A stretch of 33,984 bases of DNA, from positions 1 to 33,984 of the forward strand of contig DCHO01000032.1 of NCBI GenBank assembly GCA_002315655.1. Reading direction: 5' to 3'. The notes under the pieces are model-generated. The model did no database searches and was not told the origin of the DNA. It saw nothing but the letters and a program-made list of their open reading frames with translations. A program made the position numbers and the translations under genes. This DNA is from Christensenella sp. UBA1750 (GTDB taxonomy: Bacteria; Bacillota; Clostridia; Christensenellales; UBA1750). Of this stretch, positions 15,558 to 23,515 are shown one piece after another (the stretch's first letter is position 1; every line of letters begins with the position of its first letter).

Positions 15558-16085
15558 TTATTTTGTTCCTCTTGCTTCTTTATCTTTATATTTGGCATAT
15601 ACCATGATGAAGAAGATAACAGAAAGAAGAATACTTGTAATATGAGCACCGATAAAGCCTTCGGCTGCCGCACAGAAGTAAACAAGGCTTGCAACTGTGG
15701 CAACAATCATCAGACCTGTCAGAACCATTGATTTTCTTTTACCAAGGTCTTTGATAAACAACAGCATTGTAAGGCAAGCCAATACAATGATACTTACAAT
15801 GATCGTGAATATCTGCTTAAACTGGATTGCGATGCACAGTCCCAGCGCAACAGAAATCAGGCGAAATACCAAGCTGCCTTTGAACATCCCCGCTGATTTC
15901 TTTTTATAGCCGGATAAACAATAAAAAGACACAAACAGCAAAGTGATGATTTCGGCAATATAGCCGATATTGAACATAATTCCGTATTGTTTTGTCATGC
16001 CGACAATATTCAGAACCACTGATACAGCGCATAAAATCAACAGCACAACACTTAACCAAATAGGAACTACTCTCTTCTTTTCCAT
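15558..16085 (-). CDS. Small membrane protein, paralogue B
   Basis: 175 aa from ATG 16083-16085 with AGGAGGG upstream, in the same context as paralogue A: the 20 nt before both start codons are nearly identical. Five to six hydrophobic segments are seen, and the ends (MEKKRVVPIW and MVYAKYKDKEARGTK) are shared with paralogue A. The central 120 residues align only loosely. It is followed by the second copy of the repeat. No function can be assigned; the pair probably arose by tandem duplication followed by divergence of the middle. Confidence 0.8.
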   Translation of the reverse strand: MEKKRVVPIWLSVVLLILCAVSVVLNIVGMTKQYGIMFNIGYIAEIITLLFVSFYCLSGYKKKSAGMFKGSLVFRLISVALGLCIAIQFKQIFTIIVSIIVLACLTMLLFIKDLGKRKSMVLTGLMIVATVASLVYFCAAAEGFIGAHITSILLSVIFFIMVYAKYKDKEARGTK

Positions 16086-16189
16086 GAACAATACCCTCCT
16101 GTTTTTTGATGTTATAACAATACCACAACATTTTATAAATTGCAATATTATTTTTCACGCTCCACACAAAATATCTAAGGAGTAAAAAC

Positions 16190-16216
16190 GGGTGTCCGTC
16201 CCGTCCGGCGTCCGGG
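16190..16216 (-). repeat. 27-nt repeat, copy 3 (inverted)
   Basis: Reverse complement of copies 1 and 2, perfect over 27 nt. Together with copy 1 it frames the two paralogous genes as an inverted pair 1.5 kb apart. Confidence 0.9.
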
Positions 16217-16351
16217 ATTGCGTCCGTGCCGGGCACACACCATCATTTCCACGGAAAATCGCGCAAACTACACAAATTCCTTATAGTTTTTTCTGAAATT
16301 GTGTGCTATACTGTATGCTAATCTATAATCCCTTTGGAGGTGTTTTTTCCC

Positions 16352-17743
16352 ATGGACAAACTGACCATCCGCTCGCTCTTTAAGGAAACTCCGGCAGACG
16401 GCAGCGAAATTACCGTATATGGCTGGGTGCGCACCGTGCGCGACAGCAAGACCTTTGGCTTTATCGAGCTCAACGACGGCACCTTCTTCAAGAATCTGCA
16501 GATCGTGTTGGAAGACGGCAGACTTGACAATTTCAAGGATGCCGTAAAGCTCAATGTGGGCTGCGCCATCCGTGTCACCGGCGTGCTCACCTTAACCCCC
16601 GAAATGAAGCAGCCCTTTGAGCTGAAAGCCGACAAGCTGGTGGTCGAGGGCACCTGCCCTGCCGATTATCCCCTGCAGAAGAAGCGCCATTCCCCGGAAT
16701 TTTTGCGCTCCATCGCCTATCTGCGCCCCCGCACGAACCTGTATTCCGCGGTGTTCCGCATCCGCTCCCTTGCGGCCTACGCCATCCACAAGTTCTTCCA
16801 GGAGCAGAGCTTTGTGTATGTCCACACCCCGCTCATCACTGCCTCCGATGCCGAGGGCGCGGGCGAAATGTTCCGCGTGACCACGCTGGATCCCGCAAAC
16901 CCGCCCCGCAACGAGGACGGCAGCATTGACTTTACTCAGGATTTCTTCGGCAAGCCCGCCAACCTGACCGTTTCCGGCCAGCTCAACGGCGAGTGCTACG
17001 CCATGGCCTTCCGCAACATCTACACCTTCGGCCCCACCTTCCGCGCCGAGAACAGCAACACCCCGCGCCACGCCGCGGAGTTCTGGATGATCGAACCGGA
17101 GATCGCCTTTGCCGACCTTGAGGACGACATGAACCTTGAGGAAGAAATGGTGAAGTACATCATCACTTTCGTTTTGGAAAACGCCCCCGAAGAAATCGAG
17201 TTCCTCAATAACTTCGTGGACAAGGGCTTGAAAGAGCGCTTGCAGCACGTTGCCACCTCCGACTTTGCCCGCGTCTCCTACACCGAGGCGGTCAAAATCC
17301 TGGAGCAGAACAACGATAAGTTCGACTTCAAGGCCTACTGGGGCTGCGATCTGCAGACCGAGCATGAGCGGTATCTCTCCGAAACCACCTTCGGCAAGCC
17401 CGTATTCGTCTACGACTATCCCAAGGAGATCAAGGCCTTCTATATGCGCCAGAACGACGACGGCAAGACCGTGGCGGCGGTTGACCTGCTGGTGCCCGGC
17501 ATCGGCGAGCTGTGCGGCGGCTCCCAGAGAGAGGAACGCTTCGACGTGCTTTCCGCCCGCATTGCCGAGCTTGGCATGAACGAGGAAGACTACTGGTGGT
17601 ATCTCAACCTGCGCAAATACGGCGGCGTGAAGCACGCGGGCTTTGGCATCGGCTTTGAGCGCATGATTATGTACTTAACCGGCGTGGGCAACATCAGAGA
17701 CGTTATCCCGTTCCCCAGAACCGCCAGAAACGCAGATTTTTAG
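16352..17743 (+). CDS. asnS: Asparaginyl-tRNA synthetase
   Basis: 463-aa class IIb aminoacyl-tRNA synthetase that charges tRNA-Asn. The N-terminal OB-fold anticodon-binding domain covers residues about 15-105 (TVYGWVRTVRDSKTFGFIEL). Class II motif 2 is FRAENSNTPRHAAEFWMIEP (230-249). Motif 3 is GFGIGFERMIMYLTG (430-444). LNGECYAMAF (211-220) is an AsnS rather than AspS signature. ATG 16352 is chosen because TTTGGAGGTG lies about 10 nt upstream. A TATACT -10 box is at 16307-16312, but its -35 is weak. The stop codon runs into the hairpin array described at 17745. Confidence 0.97.
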   Translation: MDKLTIRSLFKETPADGSEITVYGWVRTVRDSKTFGFIELNDGTFFKNLQIVLEDGRLDNFKDAVKLNVGCAIRVTGVLTLTPEMKQPFELKADKLVVEGTCPADYPLQKKRHSPEFLRSIAYLRPRTNLYSAVFRIRSLAAYAIHKFFQEQSFVYVHTPLITASDAEGAGEMFRVTTLDPANPPRNEDGSIDFTQDFFGKPANLTVSGQLNGECYAMAFRNIYTFGPTFRAENSNTPRHAAEFWMIEPEIAFADLEDDMNLEEEMVKYIITFVLENAPEEIEFLNNFVDKGLKERLQHVATSDFARVSYTEAVKILEQNNDKFDFKAYWGCDLQTEHERYLSETTFGKPVFVYDYPKEIKAFYMRQNDDGKTVAAVDLLVPGIGELCGGSQREERFDVLSARIAELGMNEEDYWWYLNLRKYGGVKHAGFGIGFERMIMYLTGVGNIRDVIPFPRTARNADF

Positions 17744-17744
17744 A

Positions 17745-17989
17745 GTGAAATATTTTCCTTGCGGAAAATGTGAAATACGACGGCAGCTACGCCCGTCGTG
17801 TGAAATATGGGTCGCTACGCTTCCCATGTGAAATACGCGCTCGACGCGCGTGTGAGAAGAAAGTGACGATAGTGCACGCGAAGCCGTATCAACTTGACGC
17901 TTTGCGTCAAATTTCACATCCCGTTAGGGATATTTCACATTGACTGCGAAAGCCAGTCAATATTTCACATCCGCTTGCGGATAATTCAC
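17745..17989. repeat. Array of hairpins separated by GTGAAATA / TATTTCAC words
   Basis: Four GTGAAATA copies (17745, 17770, 17800, 17828) separate different hairpins: TTTTCC-GGAAAA, CGACGG-CCGTCG, TGGG-CCCA and CGCGC-GCGCG. After a 60-nt centre the word appears inverted (AATTTCAC near 17910, TATTTCAC at 17931 and 17961, TAATTCAC at 17982), again separating hairpins TCCC-GGGA, TTGACT-AGTCAA and TCCGC-GCGGA; TTGACGC-GCGTCAA lies just before. The separator is kept while each stem differs. Two more small hairpins (GCGCC-GGCGC near 17998 and CCGTAATACGG at 18019-18029) follow. No believable protein is encoded between 17744 and 18054. Confidence 0.9.
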
Positions 17990-18054
17990 TTTACTACGCG
18001 CCTTTGGCGCGGAAGCTCCCGTAATACGGAACCAAGAAAGGACGGCTGTTTTCT

Positions 18055-19155
18055 TTGGAACTCCTGTTTGGCAATCTGCTGAACGTAACCTGGCAGCAAA
18101 TGGTCATGTGGCTGATCGGCGCGGTGCTCATCTACCTCGCCATCAAAAAGGACATGGAACCGACCCTGCTGCTCCCCTTGGGCTTTGGCACCATATTGGT
18201 GAACATCCCCGGAGCTGACCTCATCACGGAAAGCGGCGCACTGACGAGCCTTTACAACGCGGGCATCGCCAACGAGCTGTTCCCGCTGCTGCTGTTCATC
18301 GGCATCGGCGCGATGATTGACTTTGGCCCCCTGCTCTCCAATCCGAAGCTGATGCTCTTCGGCGCGGCGGCGCAGTTCGGCATCTTCTTTACGCTGTGCG
18401 CGGCCTCCATCTTCTTCGACATCAACGATGCGGCCTCCATCGCCGTCATCGGCGCGGCGGACGGCCCCACCTCCATCGTGGTGGCGCAGACGCTGGGCAG
18501 CAAATACTTAGGCCCCATCATGGTGGCGGCGTATTCCTACATGGCACTGGTGCCCATCATCCAGCCGCCTATCATCAAGGCACTGACCACGAAAAAAGAG
18601 CGGCTCATCCGTATGCCCTATGAGCCCAAGAACGTGAGCAAATTAACCCGCATCCTGTTCCCCATCATCATCACCCTCATCGCGGCGCTCATCGCGCCGT
18701 CGGCTGCCAGCCTCATCGGGTTCCTCATGTTCGGCAACCTGATCAGGGAGTGCGGCGTGCTCAATTCCTTATCAGACACCGCGCAGAATGTGCTGGCGAA
18801 CCTCGTCACCATTTTCCTCGGCATCACCATTGCCCTGCAGATGCAGGCGGATAAGTTTTTGCAGGTTGATACCCTGCTGATTTTGGGCTTGGGTCTTGTG
18901 GCCTTCATCATGGATACCGCCGGCGGCGTGCTCTTTGCCAAGCTGCTCAACCTGTTCTTGAAGAAGAAGATCAACCCCATGATCGGCGCGGCGGGCATCT
19001 CGGCCTTCCCCATGTCCGGGCGCATCGTGCACAAGATGGGGCTCAAGGAAGACCCCCAGAACTTCCTGCTGATGCAGTCCATCGGCGTCAACGTCTCCGG
19101 CCAGATCGCCTCCGTCATCGCGGGCGGCCTGATCCTGACGTTCTTTGCGCACTAA
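18055..19155 (+). CDS. oadB: Sodium ion-translocating decarboxylase, beta subunit
   Basis: 366-aa membrane protein of the OadB/MmdB/GcdB family, which couples decarboxylation of a carboxybiotin carrier to sodium export. Motifs include LIYLAIKKDMEPTLLLPLGF near residue 25, FIGIGAMIDFGPLL (81-94), GAADGPTSIVVAQTLGSKYL (133-152; Asp136 is the sodium-site Asp region), and GISAFPMSGRIVHKMG near the C-terminus. The start is a TTG at 18055-18057 with AAAGGA about 12 nt upstream; the residues after it match the family N-terminus, and the first internal Met would remove them. Neither the alpha (carboxyltransferase) subunit nor a biotin carrier is nearby, so the substrate acid is open. Confidence 0.93.
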   Translation: MELLFGNLLNVTWQQMVMWLIGAVLIYLAIKKDMEPTLLLPLGFGTILVNIPGADLITESGALTSLYNAGIANELFPLLLFIGIGAMIDFGPLLSNPKLMLFGAAAQFGIFFTLCAASIFFDINDAASIAVIGAADGPTSIVVAQTLGSKYLGPIMVAAYSYMALVPIIQPPIIKALTTKKERLIRMPYEPKNVSKLTRILFPIIITLIAALIAPSAASLIGFLMFGNLIRECGVLNSLSDTAQNVLANLVTIFLGITIALQMQADKFLQVDTLLILGLGLVAFIMDTAGGVLFAKLLNLFLKKKINPMIGAAGISAFPMSGRIVHKMGLKEDPQNFLLMQSIGVNVSGQIASVIAGGLILTFFAH

Positions 19156-19168
19156 GGAGGGAACGAGT

Positions 19169-19309
19169 ATGCAATTCAATCCCGCAAATTTCGTCATCAA
19201 TCTAAAATACATGGGTCTGGGAATGCTCGGCATCTTCGTGGTGCTCGGCATCATCATTGTGGTCACGCTGGCCTTGGGCAAGATTAAATCCAAGGACGCG
19301 GAAGACTAA
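19169..19309 (+). CDS. 46-aa single-span membrane peptide, probable small decarboxylase subunit
   Basis: ATG at 19169 with AAGGAGGG 7-8 nt before it, 13 bp after oadB. The peptide has an N-terminal polar part (MQFNPANFVINLKYMG), one hydrophobic helix (LGMLGIFVVLGIIIVVTLAL) and a charged tail ending KSKDAED. Position and topology fit the gamma (OadG-type) subunit that holds the decarboxylase complex together, but OadG proteins are usually longer, with a C-terminal metal-binding tail. It is thus either a minimal gamma subunit or a separate small subunit like MmdE. The assignment rests on context. Confidence 0.75.
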   Translation: MQFNPANFVINLKYMGLGMLGIFVVLGIIIVVTLALGKIKSKDAED

Positions 19310-19324
19310 ACCGCATAACCGTTT

Positions 19325-19365
19325 AGCAGGATGGATATACATATATTCCTCCTGCTATTTTCATA
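19325..19365 (+). terminator. Terminator after the decarboxylase genes
   Basis: AGCAGGA (19325-19331) pairs with TCCTGCT (19350-19356), followed by ATTTTCATATTTTT. Confidence 0.65.
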
Positions 19366-19490
19366 TTTTTAACTGCAAATGCAGGATTTTTGTCATTGCA
19401 TCCGCCGCATCTGTCGGATTTTGCGCCCCGGCGCATCATTCTGTCGCACCGTTTCGGGTGTGAAGCATCCGCAGCCGATATTTCAGAGTT

Positions 19491-19558
19491 GTTTCCACAG
19501 CCCTATCCACAAACTCGGCGAAAGTTTTCCACAGAGTTTTCCACAGGATGTGCAAAAC
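19491..19558 (+). promoter_or_regulatory. Cluster of DnaA-box-like sites
   Basis: Four sites close to TTATCCACA occur in one orientation: GTTTCCACA (19491), CTATCCACA (19503), TTTTCCACA (19525) and TTTTCCACA (19537), spaced 12, 22 and 12 bp. TGTGCAAAA (19550-19558) is a fifth in reverse. Three of the four forward sites differ from TTATCCACA at one position. The stretch 19310-19739 otherwise holds no ORF I trust. Confidence 0.55.
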
Positions 19559-19578
19559 TTGTGAGAACGCACATTCCG

Positions 19579-19596
19579 ACCACTATATCTTGTGTC
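19579..19596 (+). promoter_or_regulatory. NrdR-box-like site
   Basis: ACCACTATATCTTGTGTC matches 15 of 18 positions of the palindromic box upstream of nrdD at 31180-31197. It lies 160 bp before the glycosyltransferase start. The second box expected about 31 bp away for NrdR is not evident. Confidence 0.35.
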
Positions 19597-19726
19597 AAGA
19601 AAAACTTTTATACAATCTCCTGTATATGCAGGATGAATCTATGCGTCCTGCAAAACGTGTAAAGATGCTGTTTCCATCTGTCCAAATGCAGGAAAAAGGT
19701 GTATAATGGGGAAAAACAAGGATTCC

Positions 19727-19748
19727 AAGGAGGCAGATTATGTTTGAA
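19727..19748 (+). repeat. 22-nt direct repeat over ribosome binding site and start codon, copy 1
   Basis: Runs from AAGGAGG through the ATG and the next two codons of the glycosyltransferase gene. Identical to 21709-21730 at the pepP start. Confidence 0.9.
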
Positions 19749-21641
19749 AGAATGAAGAGTAAATCTAAGTTCAATACGCTAATCAATATTTTACACAAAT
19801 CATGGTTTTTTTATCCTTCCTCTATTGCTGCCTTATTTTTGATAATTAAGCCAAACACAACAGCTATATATGGCATTGCTGTTTGGCTGATCATTCTTTT
19901 TTGGCTACTCAAACACCGGCACAAAACATCTACTTGCTCAAACCATCTAGTATCCGGTATTCTTATTCTGTTATTCTCGCCATCTTTCTATAAAACATGG
20001 ATAAATTCGTCAAAAGCCAAGCTAATATCAAGTTGGATAGGTCTTGACCATAGGGTTTTCCTAATCGGAGTTATCGTTGCATTAGGAATCGCATCTATCG
20101 GAATGATTTCAACTTTTATAGCCACTTGTAATTCTCTATTATATACAAACACCGAAATACATTATACAGATTCAAAAAATCGGCTTTCATTAAAAGAAAT
20201 CATCGTAATTCTAAGCACCGCAATAATTAGCATCACACTTTTTTCCAAATCTTCTCCCTGTTATCCCATAAACGATTGGGTAGACACAAATATATTTCTT
20301 ACTGTTGGAAAATCTATTCTTCATGGTAAAGTTTTATACCTGGATATATATGAACAGAAAGGGCCATTACTGTTTTTTATATTCACTATTCCCGCTTTTA
20401 TCTCTGAAACATCCTTTATTGGCGTCTATTTTTTAGAAATTATTTCAGCGTTTATATTCCTTTACTTCAGTTATAAAATAGCCAGAGTATTCACAGGCAA
20501 AACAATTTTACACTATTTACCAGTTTACGCCTTCATCATTTACAGTACAAAGTCTTTCGCTCATGGTGGGAGTGTAGAAGAGTTTTGCATTCCTATGTTG
20601 ACATGCTCTCTGTATTATCTAATAGTCGCTTTGAATAATCAAAGTGTAATACTCAATTCCAAGCAATCATTTATCATCGGTATTTTTATAGGATGTATTT
20701 TTTGGATTAAATACACTATGATAGGTATGTATTTCGGTTATGTATCAGTCCTTATTTTCTTATATATTAAATCAAGGCAAATTAAAACGTTATTTCGTAC
20801 CATCGGATTGATGTCGGGGGGGGTAATATTAGTATCACTTCCAATACTCCTATACTTTGTTCTTAATAACGCCCTTGGTGAACTATGGACAGTATATTTC
20901 TATAATAATTTATTCTTATATAATGTAAACGGAAATGTAAGGTTTATTCATTCTGAATGCTTTGGTATGCTTGCCGCATTCCACAATAATAAGCTAATGT
21001 TTGTGATTCTTATTTGTGGAATGATAATGTTGTTCAAAAAAGGGAAAAAAGAATGTATATCAATATGTATTTGTTTCATATCGGCACTTGTCTTTATTTA
21101 TATACGTGCTGCCTACATTTACTATTCATTTTTATTGTGTTCCTTTATGCCTTTTGGATATATACTATTAGGACAAATAATCAATGCCATATCCAAAGAA
21201 ATAGCCGCCTTGTATCGCAAAGAAAAACCAGCATTTGTGGTAGAAGCTGTTTTCTCACTTATTTTGTGCCTGATTCTGTTCTTAAAATCGACAAACCACT
21301 ATTTGTTTTTAGAATCAAAAGACAACTTACCTCAATATAAAATGGCAGCAATAATTAACTCCTGTGATGACAAAACGATTCTGAACTATAATGTTTTGGA
21401 CGTAGGGTTGTATACCACAACAGGCACTATTCCCAATACGCGCTATTTCTGTTCATTTAATGTTAATGCAACTGGAATGCACGAAGAACAATATAACTAT
21501 ATACAGGGAGGATATACAAACTTTATTGTCACAAGAGACCAAATGCTTGATTCAGAGAATTATTATCTTGTTGATACAGAATCATACTATTTTGAAGGGG
21601 CTGATAGAATTTATTATTTATACCAGAGAAATAACAACTAA
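19740..21641 (+). CDS. AT-rich multi-pass membrane protein, probable GT-C (family 39-like) glycosyltransferase
   Basis: 633 aa, about 11-13 hydrophobic segments and a short C-terminal soluble part. The first large outer loop carries INDWVDTNIFLTVGKSILHG and then KVLYLDIYEQKGPLLFFIF, the pattern of GT-C lipid-linked-sugar transferases, in which an acidic residue of this loop is catalytic. This would place sugars on a surface glycan or lipid from a polyprenyl carrier. The gene is much more AT-rich than pepP or oadB on either side and has no glycan-cluster neighbours, which suggests transfer. Its ribosome binding site and first codons (MFER) are identical to those of pepP downstream. A TATAAT at 19702-19707 is the likely -10. 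Confidence 0.75.
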   Translation: MFERMKSKSKFNTLINILHKSWFFYPSSIAALFLIIKPNTTAIYGIAVWLIILFWLLKHRHKTSTCSNHLVSGILILLFSPSFYKTWINSSKAKLISSWIGLDHRVFLIGVIVALGIASIGMISTFIATCNSLLYTNTEIHYTDSKNRLSLKEIIVILSTAIISITLFSKSSPCYPINDWVDTNIFLTVGKSILHGKVLYLDIYEQKGPLLFFIFTIPAFISETSFIGVYFLEIISAFIFLYFSYKIARVFTGKTILHYLPVYAFIIYSTKSFAHGGSVEEFCIPMLTCSLYYLIVALNNQSVILNSKQSFIIGIFIGCIFWIKYTMIGMYFGYVSVLIFLYIKSRQIKTLFRTIGLMSGGVILVSLPILLYFVLNNALGELWTVYFYNNLFLYNVNGNVRFIHSECFGMLAAFHNNKLMFVILICGMIMLFKKGKKECISICICFISALVFIYIRAAYIYYSFLLCSFMPFGYILLGQIINAISKEIAALYRKEKPAFVVEAVFSLILCLILFLKSTNHYLFLESKDNLPQYKMAAIINSCDDKTILNYNVLDVGLYTTTGTIPNTRYFCSFNVNATGMHEEQYNYIQGGYTNFIVTRDQMLDSENYYLVDTESYYFEGADRIYYLYQRNNN

Positions 21642-21708
21642 TGAAAATATCTTCATACATCCACACTTCATTCCAAATCACCTATACAAACTATCAAATC
21701 ATCCCGAA

Positions 21709-21730
21709 AAGGAGGCAGATTATGTTTGAA
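21709..21730 (+). repeat. 22-nt direct repeat over ribosome binding site and start codon, copy 2
   Basis: Identical to 19727-19748; includes the pepP ribosome binding site, ATG and the next two codons. The two copies bracket the AT-rich glycosyltransferase gene and the AT-rich 80 bp after it. Confidence 0.9.
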
Positions 21731-23506
21731 CGATTAGCAGCCCTGCGTGCGCTCATGGCGCGGGAGGGCATGGACGCTTACATTGTGCCCACCGCCGACT
21801 TCCACGAGAGCGAATATGTGGGCGATTACTTCAAGTGCCGCCAGTGGCTCACGGGCTTTTCCGGCTCCGCGGGCGTGGCCATCGTGACCCGTGACGAGGC
21901 CCGTATGTGGACGGACGGCCGCTACTTCATTCAGGCGGAAAAGGAGCTGGCACCCTACGGCTTCACCCTCATGCGCATGGCGGAAAAGGGCGTGCCCACC
22001 GTCACGGAATATTTGGGCGAAAAGCTGCCGCAGAACGGCTGCGTGGGCTTTGACGGCAGAGTGATGAACCAGCACCTATACGAAGATTTCAAGAAGGCCG
22101 TTTCCGCAAAGAACGCAACCTTTAAGGTGCAAAAAGACCTGATCGGCGAATTGTGGACGAATCGCCCCGCGCTCTCCCACGAGAAAGCGTGGCTGCTGAC
22201 CCTCGATCAGTGCGGCGTATCCGTGCGGGACAAGCTCGCCCTCATCCGAAAGGACATGGAGGAAAAAGCCGCCGACGCGCTCATTGTGTCCGACTTGGGC
22301 TGCATCGCGTGGCTTATGAATATGCGCGGCAACGACGTGGAGCACTGCCCCTACGTTCTCTCCTTCGCCCTGCTGACCAAGGACTGCGCCAAGCTCTACA
22401 TCCAGTCCGAGGCCGTAACGGAGGATGTCAAAGCCGCGCTGGAAGCAGAGGGCGTGACCCTTTGCCCGTATTTTGCAATCTATGACGATCTGAAAGCCCT
22501 TACCTGCTGCGCTCTTTGGATGGACGGCGCAAAGCTCAATTCCGCCGCCTGCGATTGCCTGCCAAAGTCAGTAAAGCGCCTCGACAAGCCGCTTTCCATC
22601 ATCAAGAGAAAAGCCATCAAAAATGATGTGGAAATCACAAATACCATCAATGCCCACATCAAGGACGGCGTGGCCGTAACCCGGTTTATGTACTGGCTCA
22701 AAACCAACATCGGCAAAATCCCCATGACCGAGATCACCGCTTCGGACTATCTCGCCGCACGCCGCGCCGAGCAGGAAGGCTTCTTAGACCTCTCCTTCGG
22801 CACCATTTCCGCCTACAACGCAAACGCCGCCATGATGCACTATTCCGCGCAGGAAGGTTCTGAGGCCACATTAGCACCGCAGGGCTTCCTTCTGGTGGAT
22901 TCCGGCGGACACTACCGCGACGGCACCACCGACATCACGCGCACCTATGTGCTGGGAGATTTGCCCTATGAGTGGAAGGTGCACTACACCGCCGTGCTGC
23001 GCGGCATGATTAACTTAGCCGGCGCCAACTTCCTCTACGGCTGCCGCGGCGTGAACCTGGACATTTTAGCCCGTGGCCCCATGTGGGATATGGACATCGA
23101 CTACAAGTGCGGCACAGGGCATGGCGTGTCCTTCATCGGCTCGGTGCACGAGCCGCCCAACGGCGTGCGCTGGCGTATTGTGCCGGAGCGGGACGATTCC
23201 TGCATCTTAGAGGCCGGCATGATCACCACCGACGAGCCGGGCATTTACATGGAAGGCAGCCACGGCATCCGCACGGAAAACGAGCTGCTGTGCGTCAAGG
23301 GCAACGAGGTTGGTTCCGACCAGTTCATGCACTTTGAGGCCATCACCTTCTCTCCCATCGACTTGGATGCGGTGCTGCCCGAAAAAATGACGAAGCCCGA
23401 AATCGACTATCTCAATCACTATCACGCCACGGTGTACGAAAAGATTTCCCCGTTCCTTCCCGAAAACGAGAAGGAATGGCTCAAAACCGTCACCCGCGCC
23501 ATTTAG
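21722..23506 (+). CDS. pepP: Aminopeptidase P family protein (Xaa-Pro aminopeptidase, M24B)
   Basis: 594-aa cytoplasmic metallopeptidase that removes an N-terminal residue preceding proline. Two creatinase-like N-terminal domains cover residues 1-300 and the pita-bread catalytic domain 310-530. Metal ligands are visible: Asp393 (LVDSGGHY), Asp404 (GTTDITRT), His467 (GTGHGVS), Glu505 (TTDEPGIY) and Glu519 (GIRTENELL). The long three-domain form resembles eukaryotic-type APP1 and is common in Clostridia. ATG 21722 is chosen for its AAGGAGG site; an ATG 27 codons upstream would add AT-rich residues unlike the family. It is followed by lrgA after 9 bp. Confidence 0.95.
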   Translation: MFERLAALRALMAREGMDAYIVPTADFHESEYVGDYFKCRQWLTGFSGSAGVAIVTRDEARMWTDGRYFIQAEKELAPYGFTLMRMAEKGVPTVTEYLGEKLPQNGCVGFDGRVMNQHLYEDFKKAVSAKNATFKVQKDLIGELWTNRPALSHEKAWLLTLDQCGVSVRDKLALIRKDMEEKAADALIVSDLGCIAWLMNMRGNDVEHCPYVLSFALLTKDCAKLYIQSEAVTEDVKAALEAEGVTLCPYFAIYDDLKALTCCALWMDGAKLNSAACDCLPKSVKRLDKPLSIIKRKAIKNDVEITNTINAHIKDGVAVTRFMYWLKTNIGKIPMTEITASDYLAARRAEQEGFLDLSFGTISAYNANAAMMHYSAQEGSEATLAPQGFLLVDSGGHYRDGTTDITRTYVLGDLPYEWKVHYTAVLRGMINLAGANFLYGCRGVNLDILARGPMWDMDIDYKCGTGHGVSFIGSVHEPPNGVRWRIVPERDDSCILEAGMITTDEPGIYMEGSHGIRTENELLCVKGNEVGSDQFMHFEAITFSPIDLDAVLPEKMTKPEIDYLNHYHATVYEKISPFLPENEKEWLKTVTRAI

Positions 23507-23515
23507 GAGACCACT

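Noticed and set aside
16592..17635. 347-codon minus-strand open frame inside asnS
   Set aside because: Antisense shadow of a highly conserved synthetase; low-complexity Gly/Val/His composition.
17745..17989. CRISPR array
   Set aside because: The constant words are only 8 nt, the intervening segments are self-complementary rather than unique spacers, the orientation flips, and no cas genes are present.
17894..18082. 62-aa ORF inside the hairpin array
   Set aside because: It reads through palindromes, lacks a ribosome binding site and overlaps the oadB start.
19491..19558. Firm call of a chromosomal replication origin
   Set aside because: Boxes are near-consensus only and no dnaA, dnaN, rpmH or other origin gene is adjacent; gene strand pattern shows no clear switch here. 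Kept as a finding only.
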